The notes under the pieces: model-generated
What the model saw: the letters and a program-made list of their open reading frames with translations, nothing else
Database searches by the model: none
What the model was told of the DNA's origin: nothing
In this document: piece after piece, positions 31,521 through 44,361 of the stretch
Position numbering within the stretch: the stretch's first letter is position 1
How the letters are laid out: every line of letters starts with the position of its first letter
Assembly: GCF_963169125.1 (NCBI RefSeq)
Contig: NC_084802.1
Span: forward strand, 14,384,896 to 14,448,895
Source of the DNA: Humulus lupulus
Taxonomy: Eukaryota; Streptophyta; Magnoliopsida; Rosales; Cannabaceae
Reading direction: 5' to 3'
DNA length: 64,000 bases
Program-made: the position numbers and the translations under genes

Positions 31521-34323
31521 AGTCTCCCACTTGGAACTCCACGTTCCTGCGCTTCGAGTCTGCATAACTTTTTTGTCTACTCTGAGAAGCGATCATCTGA
31601 GCTCTGATCTTCTCATTAGTCTTATTGGTCCTCTGAACTTCCTCAGGACCCAAGTATTTCCTTTCTCCCGTCTCATCCCAGTGAATGGGAGATCTACATT
31701 TCCTACCATATAGCATCTCATACAGAGCCATCCCAATGATCGACCGATACCTGTTGTTGTAGGAAAATTCTATCAGAGGTAAATGCTTACTTCAGGACCC
31801 TTGAAAGTCCAGCACACATGCTCATAGCATGTCCTCTAATATTTCTATCGTCCTCTTAGATTGTCCATCTATCTGAGGACGATAAGTGGAACTAAACTTC
31901 AGCTGTGTACCCATTCCAATCTACAGACCTCCCCAAAACTTGGAAGTAAATGTGGGGTCCCAATCTGTCATGATCGACCTCGAAGCCACACGAAGGCCCA
32001 CTATATCTCTCACATAGAGATCTGCGTACTAATCAACTATATAACTCATCCTCACTGGTACGAAATGAGTTGGTTTGGTGTATCAATCCACAATAATCAA
32101 CACCGAATCATGTTGACCCCCAATCCTAGGTAACCCAACCACAAAATCCAATGTGATATCCTCTCATTTCCACTTTGGGATATCCAGAGAATGTAATAGC
32201 CCAGCTGGTCTCTGATGCTCAGCCTTGACCTGCTGACATGTCAAGCACTTAGCCACATATTCAGTCACATTCCTCTTCATCCAAGCCACCAACATAGCAA
32301 TCACAGATCCTGATAAATCTTCATGGTGCCTGGATGCAAAGAGTAAGGGGTAGTATGAGATTCATCCAGAATCTTTCATCTAATAACAACATCCATCGGA
32401 ACACATATCTGACCCTTGTATCTCAGCAAGCCCATATCTGACACTGTATAGTCATTAGCTACTCCAGCTAGAAAGTCCCCTCTAATCCTCATCAGCTGTG
32501 GATCACTTAATTGGCTTTCTTTTATCCTCTCCAAAAGAGTAAATTGTAGTGTGATGTTTGCTAATTGACCCACTACTAACTCTATTCTAGCTCTGGTCAT
32601 AATCCTCTACCAATTCCTTGGATATCTTTCTCGGATTGTATAATTGTCCCGGACCTTTCCGGCTTAAGGCATCTGCCACCACCACAGGATTTCACAATCA
32701 TAATCCTTCACCAACTCCATGAGACGCATCTATCTCATGTTTAAATATGTGAAGACATACTTCAGGCTCTTATGGTCATTGTATATTTCACACTTCTCCC
32801 CATAAAGGTAATGCCTCCACACCTTTGATGCAAAGACCAATGCTGCCAACTCCAGATCATGAGTGGGATTTCTCTATTCATACTCCTTCAACTGACGTGA
32901 TGCATAAACAATCACCTACCCTGACTGCATAAGAGCACAACCCAAACCTTATCTTGAGGCATCACAATACATTACAAACTTCTCCTGATCTTTTGGAAGG
33001 CTTAGTACTGGAGCTATAATCAACCGCCGCTTCAAATCCTAGAAGTTGTTCTCACACCTATCTAACCACGCAAACTTCTGCTTCTTATGTGTTAGCTCTG
33101 TCAGTGGGGTAACAATTCTTGAGAATCCTTCCACAAAAACGCTTGTAATAACCTGTCAACCCAAGGAAAATTTTGATCTCTAAGGCATTCCTTGGCCTTT
33201 GCCAACCTCTGACTGCCCCAATCTTAGCTAGGTCTACCTTGATCCCTTCTCTACTGACAATGTGACCAAGGAAAGTCACATGCGGTAACCAGAACTCACA
33301 TTTCTTGAAGTTCGCATACAATTTGTGTTCCCTCAGCCTTTGTACAACCAACCTGAGATACTGCTCATGTTCCTCCTCTAACTGAGAATAAACCAGAATA
33401 TCGTCAATGAAGACGATCACAAACTAATTTAGATAATCTTTGAACACCCTGTTCATCAGATCCATAAAAGCAGCTGGGGCATTAGCCAGACCAAATGTCA
33501 TGACTAGAAACTCATAATACCCGTATATGGTGCGAAAATCAGTCTTCGGTATATCTCCCTCCTTGATCCTCAGCTTGTGATAACTAGATCAAAGATCTAT
33601 ATTTGAGAACACCGTCTTACCCTGCAACTAATCAAACAGGTCATCTATTCTTGGTAGAGGATACTTATTCTTAATTTTTAGTCTGTTCAGTTCCTTGTAA
33701 TTAATACACATTCTTAGAGAACCGTCCTTCTTCTTTACAAATAGGACTGGTGCACCCCATGGTGAGAAACTGGGTCTAATAAAACCTAAGTCTAGCAACT
33801 CCTATAACTGTACCTTTTGTTCCTTCAACTCTGATGGGGCCATTCTGTACGGTGCCCTAGACACTAGCTCTGTCCCTAGTGCTAGCTCAATAACAAATTC
33901 TATCATTGTGTGTGGTAGTGATCCTGGTAAATCCTCTGGAAACACATCCGGGAATTCACAAACCAATCTAGTCTCTTCTGGTCCCACTGGCACGACCTGA
34001 GTAGTATCTACCACACTAGCTAGGAATCCTATTCAACCACCTCGTAGTATGTCTCTAGCCCTCAATGTTGATATCATAGGTACACTAGGACCATGCATAG
34101 TGCCAACAAATACACATGGATCCTCACCCTCAGGCTCAAAGGTTACAATCTTCTTCTTGCACTATATGGTTACGCCATACTTTACTAACTAGTCTATGCC
34201 CAAAATCATGTTGAAGTCGTTCATGACTAATTCAATCAGGTCAACTGACAACTCTTTGCCATCCACTGTCACTGGCAATGATCTGACACATCTCCTGGAA
34301 ACTACTAACTCCCCAGTGGGTAG
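31521..34323 (-). mobile_element. Chromovirus pol fragment truncated at both ends (element C)
   Basis: Minus-strand Ty3/gypsy pol with many stops, clearly related to element B (roughly 80 per cent by eye where compared). From its 5' side: end of protease (KELSVDLIELVMN, NMILGMD near 34200), protease-RT linker ([16 protein letters not shown]), RT with FIDDILVYS near 33385-33411, a degraded RNase H, and integrase up to [20 protein letters not shown] and SYADSKRRNVEFQVGD at 31521. Gag, both LTRs and the chromodomain are absent. The right side is cut by the LTR starting at 34324, the left side abuts the second CACTA fragment. Several in-frame stops are TAG in places where relatives have glutamine. 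Confidence 0.85.
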
Positions 34324-36808
34324 TGTAATGCCTTGGTTAGCCAAAGATCGCCATACTGTGTACTTTAAATAGTGCTTAACTCGCTAAACGAGTCATTAGG
34401 TTGTAAACGTGCATCTAGGTGTTATTAACAGGCCAGGGTGAAAATGGATATATTTTATTAAAAACATTAAATTGTACATGGGATCCCATAAAAGTTTTTA
34501 CAAAGTTATTTACAATCCAAAATGTTCATTACGGTAAAAAAGTTACAACTCGCCGACCTAAGCGACAAAAATAGGGTTAAACCCTAGTTCTCCTGAGAAA
34601 CACCTTGGCCATGGTGGTGAAGTGTTCACATTTGTACACATCGCCACCTAAGCTCTATACTCAAGGCTGGGAGAGCATTTCTTTCCCTTTACTTGCACCA
34701 CATAGCACCCGTGAGCAAAGGCTCAGCAAGAAAACTTATTACTGCATGTACATAAATAATATTAAATGATTCTGGGGCTTATAGCCCTAATCAAATGGTG
34801 ACTAATACGTCTTTCTGAAGTAGATGACTAATAAGTCTCTCTGGGGTAGATGATTATTAAGTCTCTCTGAATAGATGACTAATAAGTCTCTCTGGATAGA
34901 TGACTAAAACGTCTCTCTGGGGTAGATGACTAATAAGTCTCTCTACAGTAGATGACTAATAAGTCTCTCTCGAGCCCTACGCCCTAAGCCATGTGACGTT
35001 TCAGTCACCTGAGCCTTTTTCGCCCTGGCTCTGAGTAACTAGCCTTAGACTAGCCAAGTACTTTAGTTTTCTTCGACCAATACGTCGGTCAAGCATTAAT
35101 GCTCATGTTGATTAGATCTAATCATTTCGGCTTGTGTCAAACACGCTAATGCCGCTCTTGACTCATAAGCCAATATCATACAACCAACGCTCAATACTAT
35201 TGTCGATCATGACTAATAAGTCAGAGCTTCGCGACCAGTACTAAACATAATTGTCGTTTCTAACTAATAAGTCAGTGTCATTAATAGGTAAGTAAAGTTG
35301 TCAGGCATTTACAATGCAACCAATGTCATATATATATATAGGGCACTCAACATGCCACATCAATAACCATGCATGTCACATATTGGGTTCAGTTTTCTTA
35401 CCTCTGGTTCGAGCGTGAAATAATTAAAGAATGACCCTTGAGAACGATCTGTCCTTAGGCCCCTTAGTAGTCACCTAATCATAACCAAATATGAAATCCC
35501 ATCAATAAAATAAATAAGAAAAAGGTTCATGGACTAAAACCTCACTCCTGGGACCTCGAATCATACTCAAACGGTTAGTAGATTCGATCTCAAGCGTTGA
35601 GAATCGAAAACCCGCGCCTAAAACTCATTAAAACCCAACCTGGCACAAGGGAGATAGGCAGGCCACGACCTACCGCCAATGGCCGTGGGGCACCCCCAAG
35701 AAGAGAGCCCCCTGTCTGGGCTACCAGGGGTGGGCCGCGACTTGCCCCTGTGGGTCGCGGCGTATCTGCTAGACAGAACCCAGAGGAGGCTCTAGGATGC
35801 ATTCAAGTCGCGTCTTGCATGAACTTGGTTGCGACTTGACCTTGCGAACCCACCTCCCCTACATTTTCTCAAACCTAAACTCAGCCAAATCTCATCAAAT
35901 AAATCCCCAATAACATAACCAAACCTTAATACAATATTATCACCATTCAAACAACAAAGCCCAAGTTCTATAACACTGAAAACATCACCAAATATCGACT
36001 TCTAAGATCAAAATCTCATGCTTAAACATAACCTTAAAAAATAGAGCAAACATCTTAAAAATTCAAGCTGAAAACCTTACCTCGATCCCAGAATTTAACC
36101 CTTCATTTGTTGCAATCCAATCCTAAACTCCCAAGCGTTAAATCCTCAAGTTGAATCCTCTAGTTTGCTTTAAAATTCCAACCCGAGAGAGAGATGAGGA
36201 GAAAGAACTCTGTTTTTTTGCCTATTTCACTCCACAACCTTCTAAACTTTAAACATATCTAATGGTCAAAATGACCAAATCGCCCCTAGGGCCTTCTAAA
36301 GCCTTCATAGCCACCAAGGGCAAAATTGTCATTTCCCACCTACCCCGTTAATCATAATTAACGTCCTCCAATTCTCGTTACTTCCAATATTTTCAAATAA
36401 TTATTAAATTATATCCCATTACCCGTTCAATTCCCGGTAATGTAATAAACATCAAACTACCCCGAGGCTCACCCCGAGCCCGGCAATTAATCCTGTTACG
36501 ACCAAACCGTTAACTTGCATCATAGGATCGTCTCATGCCAAATAGCTCAAACATATCCACATAATAATGTGGTCTCACCCATAACTCACAAACAAGCACA
36601 TAAATATACAACTATGCTTTCAACAGACAAAATTATGAAAATGCCCTTCTAATAAGAAGTAGGTCCAAATGCATGCACTTATCATCATATAATAATATAA
36701 CTCACATAATCATGTATATAATCATTTAATTGTATATTAAATCAATTATGTCCATCCTGGCCCCCTAATCCAGGCATTAAGCCACATTAGGAAATTTTGG
36801 ACATTACA
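34324..36808 (-). repeat. 3' LTR of element B
   Basis: 2,485 bp. On the + strand it begins TGTAATGCCTTGGTTAGCC and ends GGACATTACA. The same start and end are seen in the LTRs at 43830, 44362 and 47070. It contains a tandem array at about 34799-34975. No coding sequence. Confidence 0.85.
34799..34975. repeat. Short tandem repeat of about 28 bp within the LTR
   Basis: About seven copies of GATGACTAATAAGTCTCTCT with a variable GGGGTA or similar spacer. Related GACTAATAAGT units recur in the other LTRs of this family. Confidence 0.8.
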
Positions 36809-36824
36809 ACTATCCCCTCCTTAC
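36809..36824 (-). promoter_or_regulatory. Polypurine tract of element B
   Basis: On the minus strand GTAAGGAGGGGATAGT immediately precedes the LTR start TGTAATGTCC, the expected plus-strand primer site. Confidence 0.8.
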
Positions 36825-36879
36825 AGAAATTTTGTCCCGAAATTTACCTGAACAACTCGGGATACTGACAATGCATATC

Positions 36880-38120
36880 TTAGTCCAGCTCCCAGGTCAC
36901 TTCCTCGACCTTGCTGTTCCTCCATAATACCTTAATCAAAGTTATAGTTTTATTCCTCAGGACCTTGTCCTTTCTGTCTAGTATTTGGACTGCCTGTTCC
37001 TCGTAGGAGAGATCTGTCTCAAGCTCTAGATCCTCGTAACTCAATACATGAGTCACATCTAATACATACCTCTGGAGAGGTGAGATATGAAATACGTTAT
37101 GCACGGCCGATAATGCCAGTGGTAAGGCCGCCAGACTAATCCTCTCCAAGATTTCAAATGGACCTACAAATCTAGGGCTCAACTTGCCCTTCTTCCCAAA
37201 TCTTCTCACCCCTTTCCATGGCGAGACTCTAAGGAAGACAGTCTCCCACTTGGAACTCTCCGTTCTTGCATTTGGGATCGACATAACTTTTCTGTCTGCT
37301 TTGAGAAGAGAGCATCCGAGCTCTAATCTTCTCAATGGCCTCATTGGTCCTCTAAACCGCTTCATGACCCAAGTATCTTCTTTCTCCTGTCTAATTCCAA
37401 TGAATGGGAGATCTACATTTCCTACCATACAGCATCTCATAAGGAGTCACCCCAATGGTTGACTGATAGATGTTGTTGTAGGAAAACTCTATCAAAGGTA
37501 GATACTTACTCCAGGACCTACCAAAGTCCAGCACACATGTACGCAGCATGTCTTCTAATATCTAAATCATCCTCTCAGATTTTCCATCTGTTTGAGGATG
37601 ATAAGCAGTGCTGAACTTCAACTGTGTACCCATGGACCTCTACAAACTTCCCCAAAACATGGAAGTGAATGTGGGGTCCCAATCTGACACAACCGACCTT
37701 GGTGCCCCATGAAGGCGCAAAATCTCTCTCACATAGAGATATGTGTACTGGTCAACTATATAGGAAGTCCTCACTAGTAAGAAGTGAGCTGACTTAGTGT
37801 ATTGATCCATGATAACACACACTGAATCATGTTGAGCCACAGTCCTAGGTAACCCCACCACGAAGTCCATCATGATGTCCTCCCATTTTCACTCTGGGAT
37901 GTACAGAGGCTGTAATAGCCCTACTGGCCTCTGATGCTTAGCCTTGACCTGTTGACATGTCAAGCACTTAGCCACATACTCTACCACATCCATCTTCATC
38001 CCAAGCCACCAATACAGCGATCTCACATCCTGATACATCTTCATGGTGCCTGGATGCAAAGAGTAAGGAGTAGTATGAGATTCATCCATAATCTCTTACC
38101 TCATAACAGTGTCCATCGGA
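36880..38120 (-). pseudogene. int: Element B integrase with C-terminal chromodomain (broken)
   Basis: Zinc-binding part ([17 protein letters not shown], then [14 protein letters not shown]) at 38089-37889; core with MMDFVVGLPRT and RSVVSDWDPTFTSMFW at about 37873-37650, followed by [15 protein letters not shown] sequence near 37440. The last stretch (37240-36880) carries PRFVGPFEILERI, NVFHISPLQRYV and a chromodomain (VQILDRKDKVLRNKTI, KVLWRNSKVEEVTWEL). The chromodomain is thought to guide insertion to marked chromatin. Frameshifts and stops separate these parts, including a frame change near 37300, so no intact protein is encoded. Confidence 0.88.
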
Positions 38121-38179
38121 ACACATATCCGACCCTTGTAACTCAACAAGCCCATCTCTGACAAGGTATAATCTCTGGA

Positions 38180-39780
38180 TACTCCAGCTAAAACATCTTT
38201 TCGACCTTGGTTAGTTGTGGATCACCCAACTGACCTTCCTTTATTCTCTCTAACAGCATAGACTGTAGCGTAATATTGGCCAACTGGCCCACCAACAACT
38301 CTATGCCATCTCTGATCATATCCTCTACTAACTCTCTGGATATCAGCCTTGCACTAAAAATCTGTCCCGAACCCTTCCGGCTTAAAGCATCTGCTTCCAC
38401 GTTGGCCTTTCCTAGACGATACAGAATTTCACATTCATAATCTTTTACTAACTTCAGCCAATGCCTTTATCTCATGTTCAGATATTTTTGTGTGAAGAAG
38501 TACTTCAAGCTCTTGTGGTCAGTATAAATCTCAAACTTCTCCCCATAAAGATAATTTCTCCATACCTTTAATGCAAAGACCACAACTGCCAATTCTAAAT
38601 CATGAGTGGGATATCTCTGTTCATACTATTTCAGCTGACATGAGGCATAGGCAATCACCTTCCCTGACTGCATCAGAACACAATCAAATCCCTGATGTGA
38701 GGCATCACAGTATATCACAAAATTCTCTTGGTATGTTGGAAGACTCAGAACTAGAGCTGTAATTAACCTCTGCTTCAATTCCTGGAAGTTTTCTTCACAC
38801 TTGTCAGACCACACAAACTTCTGATTCTTGCGCATCTGTTCAGTCAATGAAGTGGCAATCTTTGAGAATCCTTCCACGAAACGTCTGTAATAACATGAAA
38901 ATCCAACGAAACATCTAACCTCTAAAGAATTCTTTGGCTTTGGCCAATCTCTGGCTGCCTCAATCTTGGCTAGGTCCACCTTAATCCCTTCCTTACTGAC
39001 AATGTGCCCAAGGAAAGTTACCTGAGACAACCAGAACTCACATTTCTTGAATTTTGCAAACAATTTGTGTTTCCTCAGTCTCTATATAACCAACCTCAGA
39101 TGATGTTCATGCTTTGACTCTGACTGAGAATAAACCAGAATATCATCGATGAAGACAATCACAAACTGGTCCAAATAATCCTTAAACACTATGTTCATCA
39201 AATCCATAAAAGCAGTTGGGGCATTAGTCAATCCAAAGGACATAACTAAGAAATCATAATGACCATATCTAGTGCGAAAATCAGTCTTTGGTATATCTGC
39301 CTCCTTGACCCTCAGCTGATGATAACCAGTTCAAAGGTCTATCTTACAGAATACCCTTTTACCTTGCAACTGGTCAAACAAATCATCTATCCTTGGTAGA
39401 AGAAACTTGTTCTTTATTGTTAACTTATTCAGTTCTCTGTAATCAATACACATCCTCAGAGAACTATCCTTCTTCTTCACAAATAGAAATGGTGCACCCC
39501 ACGGTGATAAACTAGGTCTGATAAAACCTAAGTCTAACCGCTCTTGCGGCTATACCTTCAATTCTTTTAATTCTGCTGGGGCCATTCTGTAAGGTGCTCT
39601 AAACACTAGTTCCGTCCCCGGTGTTAGTTCAATCACAAATTCAATATCTCTGTGTTGTGGCAACCCTGGTAAATCTTCTGGAAACACGTCCAGAAACTCA
39701 CGGACTAATCTGGTCACCTCTGGTTCCACTGGCATGACCTGAGTGGTATCAACCACACTAAGAATCCTATGCAACCTCCT
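38180..39780 (-). pseudogene. pol: Element B reverse transcriptase and RNase H (broken)
   Basis: The protease-RT linker ([13 protein letters not shown]) lies near 39740-39680, then RT motifs on the minus strand ending with the catalytic [10 protein letters not shown] at about 39165-39136. RT thumb and RNase H follow ([43 protein letters not shown]) to about 38626, with the last acidic position in EADALSRKGSG near 38400. Stops occur between the pieces, among them a TAG within the thumb near 39082 and a TAG after the RNase H QLK near 38626. Confidence 0.88.
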
Positions 39781-41430
39781 TGCAATAGATCCCTAGCCCT
39801 CATAACAGATATCATAGGTATACATACGAGGTCCATGCATAGTGCCAACAAACATAAAAGGATCCTCCCATTCAGGCTTAAAGGTTACCATCTTCTTTCT
39901 GCAATCTATGGTTGCCCCATACTTCACTATCCAATCCATACCCAAAATCATGTCAAAGTCGGTCATAACCAACTCCATCACATCAACTGATAACTCTCTG
40001 CCCTCCACTATCACTGGCGATTTTCTGACCCATCTTTTGGATATCACTAGCTCCCGAGTGTGTAATAAGGTCTCGAACCCCATAGCATAATAATCACATG
40101 GTCTACACAGTCTATCAATAATTCTACTAGCAACAAAAGAATGTGTAGCACTAGAATCAATCAAAACAGTATAAGGGGTTCTAGCACTAAAAAGCTGACC
40201 TGTAACTACTGAGGGACAATCTTAAGCTTCTGCCTGAGTCAATGCGAACACTCGAGCTAGGGTCGAGTTGTCCTCCTTTCTTAGCTCTTCATTTCTTGCT
40301 TTCAGGCAATCTTTCTTGAAATGTCCAGCTACTCCACATAAGAAGCAATCTTTTTCCCTACACTCCCCTATATGCCACCTTTTGCACGTAGGGCATTCAG
40401 GATAAACCCATCAGGTCTCACTGCCCCCTTGGCAGCTCATTGTAATACCACGTGATCACCTGTCAAGGCCTGGAGCTGGGAAGGCATCAGGAGCCTTCCT
40501 CTCCTGATCACTGGGGCCTCCACCCCTACCTGAACCTATAAATGGAGGTTCCACCCTCCTAGTGTCTCTCATGGCTGCATTGTCCCGCTAGATCTTATTT
40601 TCTGTGCTCTCAGCTGTAAGTGCCTTCTCAACCACCTGTGCATAAGTAGCAATTCCAGACACAGTGGTAATTTGAACATCACGGGATATTCTAGGATGTA
40701 GCCTCTAGAGAAACCTCTCCCTTCTAGTCCCATCAATGGGCACCAGCTCCATTACAAAGTTTGCCAGTCTGTCAAACTTTAAAGCGTACTCAGTCACTAA
40801 CAAACTTCCCTGAAATAGCTTGCTGAACTCTTCAGCTTTTGTAGCCCTGATGGCATCATTGTAATACTTTTCATTAAACAGAGTCTGAAATTCTTCCTAA
40901 CTCAGGGCATTGACATTTCTGGTCACTTCCCACCAAATTCGGGTATCCTCTCGAAACATGTATGTGGCACAAGCCACCCTCTCATTACTAGACACTCTCA
41001 TAAATTCAAGGATGGTGGTAACCATTCTCAGCCTTATTTGGATCTGCACTAGCCTCAAAAACAGGAGGGTACTGTTTCCTAAACCTTTCATGAAGAGGTT
41101 CCCATTTACTTTCAGCCTCTGGAAACTGGCCAACTGTTGGCACCGCTACAGGTGGTGCCTCTGGTAGAATGTTCCCTACAAGAACCTGTTGTTGTCTCAG
41201 GAGGAAGATTTATTCTTCCTGCCTCATTACTCTGGCTTGTAAATCATCAAACAACTGCTGCCAGTTATCAGGAGCTGGCTGAGGAAAATGACTCTCGTCA
41301 TTTTCCTAACATTGTCTATCATTCTGGCCCTGATCTTCCTGGCCAGCTAAAGATTCTATCTGCCTTGGAATCATACTTTCAACCTATACCTTGCTGCAAT
41401 AATCAATACGTCCAGTTAGGTAGTGATAAC
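39781..41430 (-). pseudogene. gag: Element B gag and protease (broken)
   Basis: Protease: MIDSSATHSFVASRIID holds the D-S-S active site at about 40164-40114, and DMILGMDWIVKYGATIDC the ILG region near 39930. Gag: the capsid core ends with CATYMFREDTRIWW near 40950, and two zinc-knuckle-like motifs (CPTCKRWHIGEC and CFLCGVAGHFKKDC) occur at about 40400-40310. The reading frame is interrupted several times between 40200 and 41430. The N-terminus could not be fixed; it lies between 41130 and 41430. Confidence 0.8.
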
Positions 41431-41653
41431 TAAACCTCTTGTTGCCTCACGATCTAAGATCACTCAGATACTCAACCATGTTCCACAATCATACTAACAA
41501 ACATATTCATTCATGATCATAGCAATTAACATTTAGCAATCAATAATTAACAATTAAAAATTCTAATAAGTATGTTCTAGCAATATCAGTGTCAATAAGC
41601 ACATTCTTGCTCATCATGCAGCAGTCAAGAGCAAGCCCTAGTATGTTTATTAC

Positions 41654-43414
41654 TGTGGATTTTGGTTCAAGTCGGGACTTAGTTGGACACTCATACCAAC
41701 ACTTATAGATTTTATAAGTTTAACCTATAGCTTAAGAATATTAATTATAACCTAAGGTTTGATTAATATGACTGATTATGAAGATGATATTTATTATACT
41801 ATAAGGTTTAGATAGACCTAATAAGATAATGACATTTGTCATGTGCATATTTAATGAGAAATTAAGTATTTTTTAGGAATAGTTTATTAAGAGTAATATT
41901 TGAAAATCCCAGAGTCTACCAGTAGCTTTGAAATCGTTATTAGACTCAGTCAAAGCTGTTTACTCAATTCAAATTAGACTGAAAAAGTGTAATTACATGT
42001 ATAATATTTCAGCGTATGCCGATATATCGCAGCTCTAGGGGGCAATATATCAGCTCTAGGGCTGCATTTTCAAATGATTTTGAAATCGAGCTCATTTTAT
42101 TCCATAAGCCAGAATCTTTTTGACCGAGTCTTCAGCCTCTGCTGAACGATTATTCAAATGTTTTTCAATTAAAAAATCATTATTTTTATTCAAGCTAAAT
42201 GAAGATCTTTTCATTCTTGAACTCTATAGATAGGACCTAGTACCCAGCCATTTCTTTCATTCTTCAAGATGAGTTCAGAGCCTTCAAGCTGCTAGGTTTA
42301 CTTTAGAGTGTTAAACACTTGGGTTGGGGTTATAAGCTTTATCATTCTAAGCTTATTAAACACTTGGGAAGTAAGGTTCATAGTGTGTTTATCGTTATCG
42401 AGGTGTAGTACGGGTATAGCAATTTCAAAGGTGTTCCTATTCTTAGTTCCTTTCTGTATTGTTTCATTAGTTCTTATAGTTTTTCTCTACTCATTTCCTA
42501 ACTCGCTGTTTTTATTCATGGTTAGGCATCTAAGTTCTTTGAACTTGAGGTTCTTGTCGAAAAGTACCTTCTAGGTGATTTAGTTCATTCTTTTTCATCC
42601 TTTTCTTTTAGAATACTCACCTTTCTCAATTATGGTTTTTACGAGTGTTCGAAAATCCCGTCCTTGTTCTCACATCCCGGTATTTGGTAAGGAAAATAGT
42701 ATAGTTCCTATGTGATATGTGCTATGATTTTAATATGTTATGATTATGCTATAGTATGATTTTATGTGTTATGATATATGTATGTATGGGGCTTATAGTT
42801 GCTATATAGCAAACCCCAACACTTTTATGTTTTTGGGGATTATAGTTGCTTAACAAGCAAACCTCATTGTAGTTTGAGGCTTATAGTTGCTTAGTTACCA
42901 AACCCCAATAATCACCATGTACATGGGTTAGAATTATGATATATGTGTTATAGTATATGATATATGTTCATAGTTTATGTGTATGATTATGTTTCATGCT
43001 TGTAGTAGATTTTTCTTGCTGGGCATTAGGCTCATTCCTTTATGTTTTATATGTGCAGGAAAATGGTACGGCGGCGAGAAGATTCTTGGCAGCTTGGGAT
43101 TGTGTATTGAGGGAGAATGGAATCGGTGGACTGCGCGAACGATTCGAGGATGAAGTTGTTTAAGTCTTTTAATTATGATTTGTATGTATTTCCGCACTTA
43201 ATATTGTAACCATTTTATTTAAGATTTAAGTTATGTTATGTTTTTTTTCTAAACAATGGGATCCCATATCCTAACCAAACTTTTATGTATTTAACTTTTG
43301 CCTTACAATTTTTAATAAAGTTATAACTATTTCGTATGTAAGTTTTCCTAAGAATAGTGTCTATGTATAGTAGTTATTAATGGTCCAAAGTCTAGAGTAA
43401 GTTGGGTCATTACA
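41654..43414 (+). mobile_element. LTR-like insertion in the 5' untranslated part of element B
   Basis: A 1,761-bp + strand block beginning TGTGGATTTTGG and ending GGGTCATTACA. It contains the motifs seen in related LTRs: a TATA-like CTCTATAGATAGGACC near 42218, and TTTTTCTTGCTGGGCATTAG followed by TGTGCAGG near 43010-43060. It differs from element B's LTR elsewhere. The flanks (attac and agttc) match at only three of five positions, so the boundaries are tentative. No coding sequence. Confidence 0.6.
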
Positions 43415-43810
43415 AGTTCATAACCAAATAACAATGCTAATAAGAATTTTCTGGCATTTATAAACAAATAGCGATGCTAATAAGCATTTCTTTAATATTT
43501 ACTAGTATTAACAGTGCTAATAAGCATTTCCTGGCCTATATACACATATAACAACACTAATAAGTGTATCATTTCCAATCACAAGAATTATCAGTGCCAA
43601 TAAGCATGTCTTTATAAATCATACAGCAGTCAAGGGCTAGACCCTATCAAAATATCTCATGATCCCTAATAAGGCAGGCAGATAAGACATTTATATCCTA
43701 TTTAAGCAATTTAACATATAACCACATAAATATTTACCAAACCTTTAGTCGAGCCTGTCTTTAGTCGCGAGTGTACATGCCCAGCCTGTCTTCAGGAACC
43801 CTTAACCTTG

Positions 43811-43826
43811 GCACGCTCTGATACCA
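43811..43826 (-). promoter_or_regulatory. Primer-binding site of element B (initiator Met tRNA)
   Basis: On the minus strand TGGTATCAGAGCGTGC follows the 5' LTR end after three bases. TGGTATCAGAG complements the 3' end of plant initiator methionine tRNA, the usual primer of chromoviruses. Confidence 0.9.
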
Positions 43827-44361
43827 AGTTGTAACGCCCTGGATAGCCAAGATCGTTACACTGTGTATTTTAAATAGTGATAGGCTCACTAATCGAGTCA
43901 TTTGGCCATAAACATGCAACTAAACGCGATTAACGGCTTAGGGTTAAAAAATTTGGATGAAAGGAACAGTCTTTTCATTAAAATGTTAAGTGCGTACATG
44001 GGATCCCAAAATAAACGTTTACAGGTCATTTATAGTTCCAAAAGGGTAATTACAACTCAAAAATTAAAAACAACTAACCTAAGCGGAAAAAATAGAGTTT
44101 AACTCTAGTTCCTATGAGAAACCCCAGTCGTTGGGGACGAGTAGTCGCATATGTACACATCGCCACCGAAGCTCTCCAACTCATGGTTAGTTCAGCTTCC
44201 CTTTCCCCTTACCTGCACCACATAGCACCCATGAGCCAAGGCTCAGCAAGAAAACTTAAACATGCTCATAAGCATTTAATAACATATTATAGAATCATAA
44301 TAAGCATGCCTAGCAGTAATAACCCTACTCATGCATGCATTCTATTCAAATAAATGACTAT

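Noticed and set aside
35590..35839. Overlapping ORFs in the element B LTR
   Set aside because: Located in the non-coding LTR; not open in the sister LTRs as far as compared.
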